In this document: positions 1-6,296 of the stretch, piece by piece
Layout of the letters: each line of letters begins with the position of its first letter
How positions within the stretch are numbered: the stretch's first letter is position 1
DNA from: Dehalococcoidia bacterium
GTDB lineage: Bacteria; Chloroflexota; Dehalococcoidia; SZUA-161
Assembly: GCA_020344295.1 (NCBI GenBank)
Contig: CP070819.1
Location: forward strand, 1,948,095-1,959,466
Length of the DNA: 11,372 nt
Direction: 5' to 3'
Notes under the pieces: generated by a model
Seen by the model: the letters and a program-made list of their open reading frames with translations, nothing else
Databases searched by the model: none
What the model was told of the DNA's origin: nothing
Made by a program: the position numbers and the translations under genes

Positions 1-1134
1 CGCAAGAGGATGGAACAGGAGTCGAGGACTAAGGACTGGGCGATGGCATCATCCATCAACGCTATCGCCATGTCTGACCTTGATGGCAATATAAACTATG
101 TTAACGACGCCTTTCTCGAGATGTGGCGGTATGACCACAGCGAGGAGGTCATAGGCAGACCCGCAGAGGCGTTCTGGCAGGACCGTAAACTGGCGGCACA
201 GGTTATAGAGAAGCTGTTTAAAGAGGGATTCTGGCGGGGGGAGATGGTCGCAAGGAGAGAAGATAGCTCGATATTCGATGTGGAGGTCGTGGCGAGCATG
301 GTGGATGATGATGCTCGGAATCCCATCTGCCTTATGGCGTCTTTTATCGACGTCACCGAACGCAAGAAGGCTGAGGGCAAGCTGCAGAATATGTACGAAG
401 AGGAGAAGAAGCTCCGCCGGCAGCTGGAACACGAGATGAACAAGAGGGTCGAGTTCACGAGGGCGCTGGCGCATGAGCTGAAAACTCCCCTCACGCCGGT
501 GGTGATGTCTAGTCAGATACTATGCCAGGAACTTAAGGACGAGACGTTCCTGAGAGTGGCCCAGAATATCAATCGCGGTGCCCAGAACCTGAACAATCGG
601 ATAGATGAGCTCCTCGATCTGGCCCGGGGTGAGGTGGGGATGCTTCAGTTGAGGCTGGAAGAGGTTGATGTGCTGGAGATTCTGAAGGAGGTGATCGAGG
701 AGGTGGCTCCGGTGTCTGCCAGCCGGGGACAACACCTGATATCGAAGCTGCCGCCGGCCATGCCTCCTGTACTGCCGGTGACTATGGCTGACAGGGGAAG
801 GGTGAAGCAGGTTGTACTGAACCTGCTTAACAACGCTTTTAAATATACACCCGAGGGTGGGAAGGTATCACTAAGCGTTCGGCAGGAGGATTACAACCTG
901 ATTGTTGAGGTAAAGGATACGGGCCCCGGAATGGAGAAGAAGGAGCAGGAAAAGATATTCAACCCATATCATCGTATTGACACTGACCGAGAGAAGCTTG
1001 GCGGTCTGGGGCTGGGACTGGCTCTTTGTAAGGCACTGGTTGAGCTTCACGGCGGGCGTATCTGGGTGAGGAGCCGTGTTAACAAAGGCTCGACCTTCAG
1101 CTTCTCGCTGCCGATTGTGAAATCGAGCGAGTGA
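1..1134 (+). CDS. PAS-domain sensor histidine kinase, 5' end outside window
   Basis: A signal-transducing histidine kinase that autophosphorylates on His and passes the phosphate to a response regulator not present here. Counting from the first Met at position 10: PAS/PAC domain at about residues 12-118, ending in the usual DVTERKK linker; a charged coiled-coil at about 119-146; HisKA with the H-box around His155 (ALAHELKTP); HATPase_c with the N-box NLLNNAFKYTP (Asn275), G1 box DTGPGM (303-308), F-box around Phe317 and G2 box GGLGLGLALCK (331-341). There is no membrane segment in the visible part. The frame is open to base 1 and the codons before the Met read RKR, giving RKRMEQE, a typical linker following an earlier PAC motif. 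The real start is therefore probably upstream, with at least one more sensory domain. Kinase identity is certain; the signal is unknown. Confidence 0.93.
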   Translation, partial: RKRMEQESRTKDWAMASSINAIAMSDLDGNINYVNDAFLEMWRYDHSEEVIGRPAEAFWQDRKLAAQVIEKLFKEGFWRGEMVARREDSSIFDVEVVASMVDDDARNPICLMASFIDVTERKKAEGKLQNMYEEEKKLRRQLEHEMNKRVEFTRALAHELKTPLTPVVMSSQILCQELKDETFLRVAQNINRGAQNLNNRIDELLDLARGEVGMLQLRLEEVDVLEILKEVIEEVAPVSASRGQHLISKLPPAMPPVLPVTMADRGRVKQVVLNLLNNAFKYTPEGGKVSLSVRQEDYNLIVEVKDTGPGMEKKEQEKIFNPYHRIDTDREKLGGLGLGLALCKALVELHGGRIWVRSRVNKGSTFSFSLPIVKSSE

Positions 1135-1237
1135 GGTTGTCGCCCTCCCATAAACACCCCCCTACAAGGGGAGGTAGAACTGCTTATCCATATCCTTTGA
1201 TGGGAGAGGAGTGAGGTGAGGATGAGATGACAATCTC

Positions 1238-1272
1238 TCTGCCTTGAGGCCTAAGGCAGATTATGGCCTTAG
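1238..1272. terminator. Overlapping hairpins between convergent genes
   Basis: The gap 1135-1294 separates the plus-strand kinase from the minus-strand reading frame ending at 1295. It holds an 8-bp stem, TCTGCCTT (1238-1245) with AAGGCAGA (1253-1260), and a competing 7-bp stem, CTAAGGC (1251-1257) with GCCTTAG (1266-1272). Both use the same AAGGC bases, so only one can form at a time. The position suits a bidirectional terminator, but neither strand has a clear T-run after the stem, so the call is weak. A shorter C-rich/G-rich stem (CCCCT 1159-1163 with AGGGG 1167-1171) lies just after the kinase stop. I see no gene in the gap. Confidence 0.35.
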
Positions 1273-1294
1273 CCTGAATACTTCAATTATATGA

Positions 1295-1669
1295 TCATGC
1301 GATTACACCTCCGCTAGCTGTGCTTTCGGGGGTGCCAGCGTTGTTAGTGACGTTCTGCTTCCTGATAGCGGAGTTGAGGTTAGCACTCAAGCCTGTGCCA
1401 ACGGCAGCATCGATGACAATATTAGAGACGAAAGTCCAGGACAGATCATCACAGTCAACACCATAATCACCGTCAATGATATTAGCGCATGCGAAAAGCA
1501 TGCCGCTCTGACGGGCGCAAAGGACGGCCGCTTTACTGCCACCTGCCGTTGATTCTGCTGCAATATAACGAGCATCCATATAAGACGATGTATATGAAGC
1601 TAAAGCGTAGGTATCGGCAGAGAAGAAACTATACCGCACTTCAAGGTCAGAGAGAGAGAAGGCTTCCAT
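1295..1669 (-). CDS. Unknown protein, probable frameshifted continuation of the 1600-2028 reading frame
   Basis: I do not recognise the family. Read from ATG 1669 it encodes 124 residues of normal composition, with Ala, Ser, Tyr and Asp in regular spacing (SLSDLEVRYSFF, DDLSWTFVSNIVIDAA) and a low-complexity Thr/Ser/Gly tail. It has no membrane segment, signal peptide or known catalytic motif. The ATG lies inside the 1600-2028 reading frame, about 70 bases before that frame stops. No Shine-Dalgarno site precedes it, and the frame is open for only about 13 codons upstream of the ATG before a TAA. These facts fit a -1 frameshift out of the preceding frame better than an independent gene. The residues read in this frame across the overlap look more protein-like than the other frame's last 20 residues. 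It could instead be an overlapping gene or an indel in the assembly. Confidence 0.5.
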   Translation of the reverse strand: MEAFSLSDLEVRYSFFSADTYALASYTSSYMDARYIAAESTAGGSKAAVLCARQSGMLFACANIIDGDYGVDCDDLSWTFVSNIVIDAAVGTGLSANLNSAIRKQNVTNNAGTPESTASGGVIA

Positions 1670-2028
1670 GGCGGCGCACCGGCAGGTATGCTTTTCGCGG
1701 CAGCATCGTTATCAAGCTGTTGCCTTACCTGCAATACGATGCGTCGCGCTTGCTCAAGGGAGTCATCGATGTCCTCCACGGTTTCCCCTTTAAGCAGTTC
1801 TGCGGGCACACCGGGGTCTGTGGCCAACACAGCAGTTCGGTACTTGTCGACTGCGTTTGCCAATGCGCCCTTAAGGGAAGCCAATTCATTATCTTTGGAG
1901 GCTAAGGACTCCTCGAGCCGTCTCACTCGTTCCTTAAGGTCTTCATCCAATATGTTCGAGTCTGTCTCCGTCTCAACATCGTATGGAGTGATCTCGCCTG
2001 TTTCGTCCTGTACTATCTCGTTGGTCAT
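1600..2028 (-). CDS. Coiled-coil hypothetical protein, possibly frameshifted
   Basis: The function is not recognised. The 142-residue product begins with an acidic segment (residues 1-30), then a Leu/Glu/Lys heptad-like coiled coil at about 28-62 (LKERVRRLEESLASKDNELA), a conserved-looking segment around 63-108 with Gly81-Glu82, and a short PAGAPP motif at 115-120. The last 20 or so residues (WKPSLSLTLK onward) do not look like a natural C-terminus and overlap the other frame that starts at 1669. The start is secure: ATG 2028 is preceded by AAAGGAGGTGAAAC and, further up, by a near-perfect promoter. The acidic coiled-coil design is reminiscent of small phage structural or scaffold-like proteins, but no other phage gene is visible, so this is only a guess. 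Confidence 0.65.
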   Translation of the reverse strand: MTNEIVQDETGEITPYDVETETDSNILDEDLKERVRRLEESLASKDNELASLKGALANAVDKYRTAVLATDPGVPAELLKGETVEDIDDSLEQARRIVLQVRQQLDNDAAAKSIPAGAPPWKPSLSLTLKCGIVSSLPIPTL

Positions 2029-2072
2029 GTTTCACCTCCTTTCGTCTTCACCCTTAAGGCTAATGCGGGGGA

Positions 2073-2102
2073 ATATTAGAACAAATGATCCCTTTTTGTC
2101 AA
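2073..2102 (-). promoter_or_regulatory. Sigma70-like promoter for the 1600-2028 gene
   Basis: On the minus strand a perfect -35 box TTGACA (2102-2097) and a -10 box TAATAT (2078-2073, 5 of 6 matches to TATAAT) are separated by 18 bases. Transcription would start near 2066, leaving a leader of roughly 40 nt that contains the GGAGG ribosome site just before ATG 2028. This is among the best promoter matches in the window, and it supports the coiled-coil gene being expressed despite its possible frameshift. Confidence 0.7.
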
Positions 2103-2172
2103 TAGGAAAATGTCGCTACCCAAAGCAGTTGATGTTGTTGCTTGTGATAAAATGTAGCCGAAAGGAGGTTGG

Positions 2173-2631
2173 ATGTATCGGAAGATACTGGTTCCATTGG
2201 ATGGATCAGAGGTAGCGGAGTGTGCGCTTCCCCACATGCAGGTGGTCGCCGCAGGGTGCAATGTTGTAGAGATACTGCTTCTAAGGGTAATTGGGCCTCT
2301 ACCCTTACCCGGGGACTACATCATAAGTGAGGGAGATAGAAAACGGCTGGAATCTCAACACAGGTCTGAGGCACAGAGCTATCTGGGGAGAATAACTAAG
2401 CAGCTCGGAGAAAGCGGGCTTGATGTGCACGCAGACATCGTCGAAGGAGAAGCTGCTGAGAGAATCGTCGAATATGCTGACAAGCAGAGAATAGATTTGA
2501 TTGTCATGGCCACGCACGGACGTTCCGGAATCGGCCGCTGGGCCCTCGGTAGCGTGGCCGATAGGGTAGTCCATCATTCGCGTGTACCAGTATTGCTGGT
2601 ACGAGCCTCAAAAGACGCCTGTGCCGCGTGA
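2173..2631 (+). CDS. Universal stress protein, UspA family, ATP-binding type
   Basis: A single-domain cytoplasmic universal stress protein of 152 residues, the usual length. It opens with the family signature YRKILVPLDGSEVAECAL (residues 2-19), where Asp10 contacts nucleotide in ATP-binding members. Near the end it has MATHGRSGIGRWALGSVAD (112-130), which fits the G-2X-G-9X-G-[S/T] nucleotide-binding motif except that Ala replaces the first Gly, as in many members. It ends with the typical VPVLLV strand. UspA proteins bind ATP and act in stress survival, often in anaerobiosis or starvation; the partner is unknown here. AAAGGAGG lies about 5 bases before ATG 2173. The gene diverges from the coiled-coil gene across 144 bases and is followed 44 bases later by a small exported protein. 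I saw no convincing plus-strand promoter. Confidence 0.93.
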   Translation: MYRKILVPLDGSEVAECALPHMQVVAAGCNVVEILLLRVIGPLPLPGDYIISEGDRKRLESQHRSEAQSYLGRITKQLGESGLDVHADIVEGEAAERIVEYADKQRIDLIVMATHGRSGIGRWALGSVADRVVHHSRVPVLLVRASKDACAA

Positions 2632-2663
2632 GTTGTAAGGTATGGATGGCAGGGTAAGGGAGT

Positions 2664-2678
2664 AGGAGGTGGTGTATT
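2664..2678 (+). promoter_or_regulatory. Ribosome binding site pointing to an ATT start codon
   Basis: A strong Shine-Dalgarno AGGAGGT (2664-2670) sits 5 bases before ATT 2676, which is in frame with the downstream open frame. The nearest in-frame stop upstream is TAA at 2655-2657. The first conventional in-frame start is GTG 2697, which has no comparable site at the right distance. An ATG at 2684 and a GTG at 2672 are out of frame; the latter meets a stop after two codons. Initiation at ATT (AUU) is rare but known, for example in infC. Confidence 0.5.
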
Positions 2679-3119
2679 AACGTATGGCTGAAAGCGGTGC
2701 TATTGCTGGTACTGGCGGTGATAGTAATATCCTGGCCCTTCGGCTGCGGATGTGTCGATGGCATTCTAGCCACGGGGAAGGGCGCGATTGAGGCGATGGA
2801 AGCCCAGGATGCCGAAAGATTTGCATCGTATTTCATCGAAGACTTGAGAGAGGAAGTCATACTTGCGATGGAGGCGATTTTTGCAGTCGTAGATGATATC
2901 AAGCTATCCAACATCGAATGGGAAATTATTGCTGAAACCGCAGACGAAGCGACCGTTGACATCGGATTGGACTGGGAAGTCACTGCGCTTGGCGAAACCC
3001 ATGCCGGCCACGCCCGGGAGCCGATAGACCTTGAGAAAGTGAACGGTGCCTGGCTGATTAACGATTTTACACCGTTCGAGTGGTTTATCAGGGAGATTCT
3101 GTCATTGGGGAGTGAGTAA
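2676..3119 (+). CDS. Small secreted or lipoprotein-like protein, probably NTF2-like fold
   Basis: A protein of unknown function. From ATT 2676 it has 147 residues; from GTG 2697 it has 140. The longer form begins (M)NVWLKAVLLLVLAVIVIS, giving a signal peptide with Lys6 ahead of a hydrophobic core. The shorter form lacks the positive residue. The core ends at PFGCGC (Cys24, Cys26), which resembles a degenerate lipobox with Gly before Cys, so the protein may be lipid-anchored on the outer face of the membrane. The mature part is acidic and reads like a SnoaL/NTF2-type cone: a helix with AIEAMEAQDAERFASYF, then beta strands, ending in NGAWLINDFTPFEW. That fold guess is an inference. The gene lies 44 bases after the UspA gene on the same strand, so co-transcription is likely. 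Confidence 0.72.
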   Translation: MNVWLKAVLLLVLAVIVISWPFGCGCVDGILATGKGAIEAMEAQDAERFASYFIEDLREEVILAMEAIFAVVDDIKLSNIEWEIIAETADEATVDIGLDWEVTALGETHAGHAREPIDLEKVNGAWLINDFTPFEWFIREILSLGSE

Positions 3120-3217
3120 ACGGAAGTAGCTCCAGGTAGCATAGTATTATTAGGTGAGTGTCTCATTAATAATATGTCGCTGCTGGAATAGCTGTGATAG
3201 AGGTATCTTACAGTGTT

Positions 3218-3259
3218 AGAATAGGAAATACGACCGCTCGCGGTCGTATTTCCTATTCT
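3218..3259. repeat. Perfect 19-bp inverted repeat with 4-base loop
   Basis: The arms 3218-3236 and 3241-3259 are exact reverse complements around the loop CTCG. As RNA either strand would form a very stable hairpin. It lies 98 bases after the stop of the lipoprotein-like gene and 28 bases before the -35 box of the next promoter. The simplest role is a terminator insulating the two units. However, no T-run follows on the plus strand (GGTTCCGTGG) and only a mixed stretch on the minus strand, so it might instead be a dispersed palindromic repeat. The rest of 3120-3364 holds the promoter described separately and no gene. Confidence 0.75.
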
Positions 3260-3283
3260 GGTTCCGTGGTTTATTAAAAATGT

Positions 3284-3316
3284 CGACTTGACAAGGTAGA
3301 AGTTAAGTCGTAGAGT
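3284..3316 (+). promoter_or_regulatory. Promoter with operator-like inverted repeat upstream of the acyltransferase/glycosyltransferase pair
   Basis: A perfect -35 box TTGACA (3288-3293) and a -10 box TAGAGT (3311-3316, 4 of 6 matches) are separated by 17 bases. An inverted repeat overlaps them: CGACTTGAC (3284-3292) and GTTAAGTCG (3302-3310), complementary at 8 of 9 positions around a 9-base centre. It covers most of the -35 box and stops exactly at the -10 box, the classic place for a dimeric repressor to block polymerase. Transcription would start near 3323, about 42 bases before ATG 3365. Confidence 0.6.
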
Positions 3317-3364
3317 ACGTTCAGAGAAATATATAGCGACAATACGTTTTCAGGCGCTGTAGAC

Positions 3365-3967
3365 ATGATGTTTTTACTTTTGGCGTTGATAGGTTTTCTA
3401 ATCGGGATTATCCCATCGGGTTATCTCTCCATGCTCTTCTTCACAGGCGCCGATATTCGCACTATGGGCACTGGCAGCGCCACGGTAACAGCTGTCATGA
3501 TTCATGGAGGGAGAATTCCCGGGATTGTAGCTCTTTTAATGGAGATTACCAAGGCAATTCTCCTTTTCTTAATCGCTCACTTCCTTGTGGGTGAAGCTTG
3601 GGCTGTACTGGCTATTATAGTAGCGGCAGTTATCGGCTGTAGCTGGAGTGTCTGGTTAAAGGGAAATGGTGGCCAGGGTCTCACTATCGGCGTAACCGGC
3701 CTGGTTCTGCTTAATCCTCTGCCAGTGCTCATTATGGCAGCCTGTTATCTCATTCCCATCGTGGCTACAAAACGTCATTTGCTGAGCAATCGGTTGTTTC
3801 GTATTTCCATACCTGTGGTTCTATGGCTGTGGTACAGTTCTTGGGTATGGGTTCTTGCCGGTGTGTTGATTGTGCTACCGTCGTTCGTTAAAGGACGGAT
3901 CTATGGTGATGAAGTGGCGGAGGCTCAAAAGACAAGCCAGGTCGGGCATAATGAATCTGGAGCCTGA
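3365..3967 (+). CDS. Divergent PlsY-family membrane acyltransferase
   Basis: A multi-pass membrane protein of 200 residues, the usual length for PlsY (acyl-phosphate:glycerol-3-phosphate acyltransferase). The framework matches: an N-terminal helix ending IPSG (16-19), DIRTMGTGS (30-38) in place of DIR..GSGN, a following helix with Glu60 and Lys63, LKGNGGQGL (98-106) in place of the GGKG loop, then two further hydrophobic helices and a soluble, charged C-terminus. Key signatures differ: GSGN..GATN becomes GTGSATVTAV, the Gly-His before the second loop becomes Gly-Cys (91-92), and GGKG becomes GGQG. I infer an acyltransferase-like protein with a different acceptor, or an inactive paralogue, rather than the housekeeping PlsY. 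ATG 3365 is followed by a second ATG; the ribosome site is weak. Its stop is 3 bases before the glycosyltransferase start, so the two are probably translationally coupled. Confidence 0.78.
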   Translation: MMFLLLALIGFLIGIIPSGYLSMLFFTGADIRTMGTGSATVTAVMIHGGRIPGIVALLMEITKAILLFLIAHFLVGEAWAVLAIIVAAVIGCSWSVWLKGNGGQGLTIGVTGLVLLNPLPVLIMAACYLIPIVATKRHLLSNRLFRISIPVVLWLWYSSWVWVLAGVLIVLPSFVKGRIYGDEVAEAQKTSQVGHNESGA

Positions 3968-3970
3968 GGT

Positions 3971-5107
3971 ATGCTCTACCAGCAGGTAATCTCGATTCTG
4001 CTGGCCTTCATTCTCATCAACATCTTATTGAATCTTCGGTCCCTACGGAAAGCCAGACCCACTGCTCAGATACCAGAACCTGCTCCTCTTATTTCCGTGC
4101 TCATCCCGGCAAGGAATGAGGAATCCAATATCGAAGCATGCCTTACGTCTCTACGAAAGCAAGACTATCCCTGTTTCGAGATACTTGTGCTTGATGACGC
4201 ATCAACTGACAACACCGCTGATATAGTGGCCGGAGTTGCTGCCGATGATAGCCGGGTCATGCTTCTGCGCGGGCAACCCTTGCCCCCAGGATGGGCGGGT
4301 AAGCCTTTCGCCTGTCATCAGTTAGCCCAGGAGGCTAAAGGCTCCTGGCTGCTGTTTACTGATGCCGACACGGTGCACGCTCCAACTGTATTGCGCTATG
4401 CATTAAGTACGGCTCTTGGTTCGAACGCTGCTCTCATCTCCGGCTTCCCTTACCAGCGCACTACTTCTATTTGGCAGAGGATGGCCCTGCCTATTCTCTT
4501 GTATTTCATGCTCCTCTGCTGGATGCCACTCTGGTGGCTGCAACGCTCGGAAAGAGCCCTGCCCACGGTGGCAATAGGACAGTTCATGTTTTTCTCTGCT
4601 AGGGAGTATCGTGACATTGGTGGACATGAGGCTGTGAAGTCGCGTCTAGTAGAGGACGTCTGGCTGGCTAGAGAAGTAACCCGTCATAACTACCGGCAAT
4701 TAACTTTGGACCTGTCACAACTGGTTTCATGTCAAATGTATGGTGAATTCGGCCCAATGTGGGATGGAATCGGCAGGTGGCTGTATACAGCGGCATCGCT
4801 TTCTATTTTCATATTGATAGTGCTCATGATCGTTGTCGTGCTGCTATTTCTCGCACCTTTTCTCTGGCTGGTATACGGCCTGCTGCTGTCGGAGCAACCT
4901 TTCAACTGGCACGTACTTGTTATTGCTCAGGTTACTATTCTTTTGTTAGGGCGCTTTCTGGTTGGCCGCCGATTCTCGCAGCCCAAATCGTCAATTATTC
5001 TGCATCCTGTCGGAATGGGCTTCCTGTTGCTGGCTAGCCTCCATGCCGGCTACCGTTCTGTGAGGCATGCCGGCGTAAGGTGGAAGGGGAGGATCTACAT
5101 CCCGTAG
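3971..5107 (+). CDS. Family 2 glycosyltransferase, membrane-anchored (CrtQ/HpnB-like)
   Basis: A 378-residue inverting GT2 enzyme. An N-terminal membrane helix (3-21) is followed by a GT-A domain: ISVLIPARNEESNIEACL (41-58), LVLDDASTDNTA (72-83), LPPGWAGKPFACHQLA (104-119), the metal- and nucleotide-sugar-binding DAD (131-133), GQF (203-205) and the ED pair (228-229) that usually carries the catalytic base. A membrane segment interrupts at about 171-190 and three more follow at about 275-303, 315-330 and 346-358. The LPPGW-GK layout resembles glycosyltransferases acting on hopanoids or carotenoids (HpnB, CrtQ types), so a lipid or isoprenoid acceptor at the inner leaflet is likely; the exact substrate cannot be read. 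It starts 3 bases after the PlsY-like gene and almost meets the convergent UPF0280 gene, with 21 bases between them. Confidence 0.88.
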   Translation: MLYQQVISILLAFILINILLNLRSLRKARPTAQIPEPAPLISVLIPARNEESNIEACLTSLRKQDYPCFEILVLDDASTDNTADIVAGVAADDSRVMLLRGQPLPPGWAGKPFACHQLAQEAKGSWLLFTDADTVHAPTVLRYALSTALGSNAALISGFPYQRTTSIWQRMALPILLYFMLLCWMPLWWLQRSERALPTVAIGQFMFFSAREYRDIGGHEAVKSRLVEDVWLAREVTRHNYRQLTLDLSQLVSCQMYGEFGPMWDGIGRWLYTAASLSIFILIVLMIVVVLLFLAPFLWLVYGLLLSEQPFNWHVLVIAQVTILLLGRFLVGRRFSQPKSSIILHPVGMGFLLLASLHAGYRSVRHAGVRWKGRIYIP

Positions 5108-5128
5108 GCTGAATATGATTTCCGCGCC

Positions 5129-5860
5129 CTAGTTTTCCTCAATCTCGGCTATCCGGATCTGACCGTAGAGCCCCATACGGTCATCCTTGATAATGGCTAC
5201 ACCTTGTAGGCCCTCTATACTCTGCGCAAACTGAAGCGCGCTCTGGATATCGTCTACTGAGCTGACCCGGTTGCCTATCGCCGTGGCCGCCGCATCGGCC
5301 AATGAAGTAGATGGTGAGAGCACGATAACGGCATCGGCTTCTCCGAAGCTGAGAGAATGCCCCACGGTACCCGATGAGGTGCAGATGCCCAATGGTGTTT
5401 CCTCTGGCTGGATAGCGAAGGCGACCCTACCCGTGAGCTTAGATTTCCCAGCATAAACCCCGATCAGCCGCTCCTGTGAAGACTTCATGAATATGTCTCC
5501 ACCGTTTTCGACAATGACCTCATTGGAAAGCGTAAGGAGTTTTCTTCCCACCGCTTCTGCTATGGCACCGGCAACCGCCGCCATGGGGCCTACCCCCGCT
5601 TTCCAGGCAGCATCGGCCATTTCTTTGACCAGCAGCGGCGCCTGTTTTTTAACCGAGATTGGTTCAAGCGAGACACTAAAAAGGGGATTCTCTATAATGT
5701 ATTGCTCTAGCTCAGAACGGTATTTCCTGGTTGCCGCCAGGGCCTGGGTTCGCAGGTCGCGGTCTGCCCTGATGAGTAGGTCGGTTTCCTTGACCTCTAC
5801 CGAGAAAGAGACGAGGCCTGTATCGCTGACCCAGTGCCTATAGGTTCTAGGTTCATACAT
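5129..5860 (-). CDS. UPF0280 / ApbE-like protein (MA1715-type sulfide assimilation factor)
   Basis: A 243-residue member of the UPF0280/COG2122 family, related in fold to the flavin transferase ApbE. Characteristic stretches are WKAGVGPMAAVAGAIAE (86-102), VENGGDIF (117-124), GICTSSGTVGHSLSFGEADA (158-177) and STSLADAAATAIGNRV (184-199). In Methanosarcina acetivorans the homologue MA1715 improves sulfide assimilation into homocysteine; its chemistry is not settled. The frame is open to 5926, but ATG 5860 is preferred: it lies two bases after the TAG of the NIL-ferredoxin gene (TAGGCATG), giving translational coupling, and the extra upstream residues would overlap that gene. The gene is third in the DUF39, NIL-ferredoxin, UPF0280 operon. 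No clear terminator was seen in the 21-base gap after it. Confidence 0.9.
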   Translation of the reverse strand: MYEPRTYRHWVSDTGLVSFSVEVKETDLLIRADRDLRTQALAATRKYRSELEQYIIENPLFSVSLEPISVKKQAPLLVKEMADAAWKAGVGPMAAVAGAIAEAVGRKLLTLSNEVIVENGGDIFMKSSQERLIGVYAGKSKLTGRVAFAIQPEETPLGICTSSGTVGHSLSFGEADAVIVLSPSTSLADAAATAIGNRVSSVDDIQSALQFAQSIEGLQGVAIIKDDRMGLYGQIRIAEIEEN

Positions 5861-5862
5861 GC

Positions 5863-6273
5863 CTACAGATGTACTTCCATCGCCCTCACAGGGCATGCCT
5901 TGATACAAAGCTCGCAGGCAATGCATCTGGTTTCTATGAATTCAACCTGCCTTGTCGCCAGGTCCACTCTAAAGGCATTGACGGGGCATTGGGTGACACA
6001 GGCACCGCAGTGGGTGCACCTGCCCTCGTTGCGAAGAACGTCCTGGGCCAGTAATTGTGTTTCTACACCCGCCCCGGTCAGAAAACTAATAGCTTCTTCG
6101 TAGTTTTTTTTCTTGCCGCTCAGCTCCAGCACAAGGAGGCCTTCCTCCTCCGGGGTTATGGAAGCCTTCAGGATGTTGAACTGCAGGTCATAGTCCTTGA
6201 CCAGCCTGTATATTATCGGTTTGTCAACAAGCCGGTGTGGGAAACGCAGGACGACCTTCCTTGCTTTAGCCAC
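5863..6273 (-). CDS. NIL-domain 4Fe-4S ferredoxin of homocysteine biosynthesis (MA1822-type)
   Basis: A 136-residue protein with an N-terminal NIL domain (about 4-75; RKVVLRFPHRLVDKPIIYRL), an ACT-like fold also found on methionine transporters, and a C-terminal double-cluster ferredoxin. Cysteines 86, 89, 92, 96 and 117, 120, 123, 127 follow two CxxCxxCxxxCP patterns, so two [4Fe-4S] clusters are expected. The methanogen homologue MA1822 works with the DUF39 protein to make homocysteine from aspartate semialdehyde and sulfide, presumably supplying the reducing power. The start is GTG 6273, 7 bases after AAGGAG; no ATG competes. It begins 23 bases after the DUF39 stop and ends two bases before the UPF0280 start. 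Confidence 0.93.
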   Translation of the reverse strand: MAKARKVVLRFPHRLVDKPIIYRLVKDYDLQFNILKASITPEEEGLLVLELSGKKKNYEEAISFLTGAGVETQLLAQDVLRNEGRCTHCGACVTQCPVNAFRVDLATRQVEFIETRCIACELCIKACPVRAMEVHL

Positions 6274-6296
6274 TTTCTAGCTCCTTCCGCTCAGCT

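Noticed and set aside
1144..1174. CCTCCC / GGGGAGG stretch as a repeat or CRISPR-like element
   Set aside because: It is a single short C-rich/G-rich stem with no repetition in the window. No direct-repeat array was seen anywhere.
1655..1672. GCCGCCATGG as a designed translation start
   Set aside because: It resembles a eukaryotic Kozak site only by chance; all other starts in the window use Shine-Dalgarno sites.
2096..2153. Plus-strand promoter for the UspA gene
   Set aside because: TTGTCA (2096) has no -10 box at the right distance, and GATAAA (2146) has no -35 partner. It is too weak to annotate.
2504..3166. 220-residue minus-strand open frame
   Set aside because: It is antisense to the UspA 3' end and the lipoprotein-like gene, is Ser/Ile-rich with no domain, and lacks a ribosome site. 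The plus-strand frames have signal peptide, motifs and ribosome sites.
5861..5926. Longer N-terminus for UPF0280 (ATG 5926)
   Set aside because: It would overlap the ferredoxin gene, has no ribosome site, and the family begins close to MYEPRTYRHW, whose ATG sits two bases after the upstream stop.
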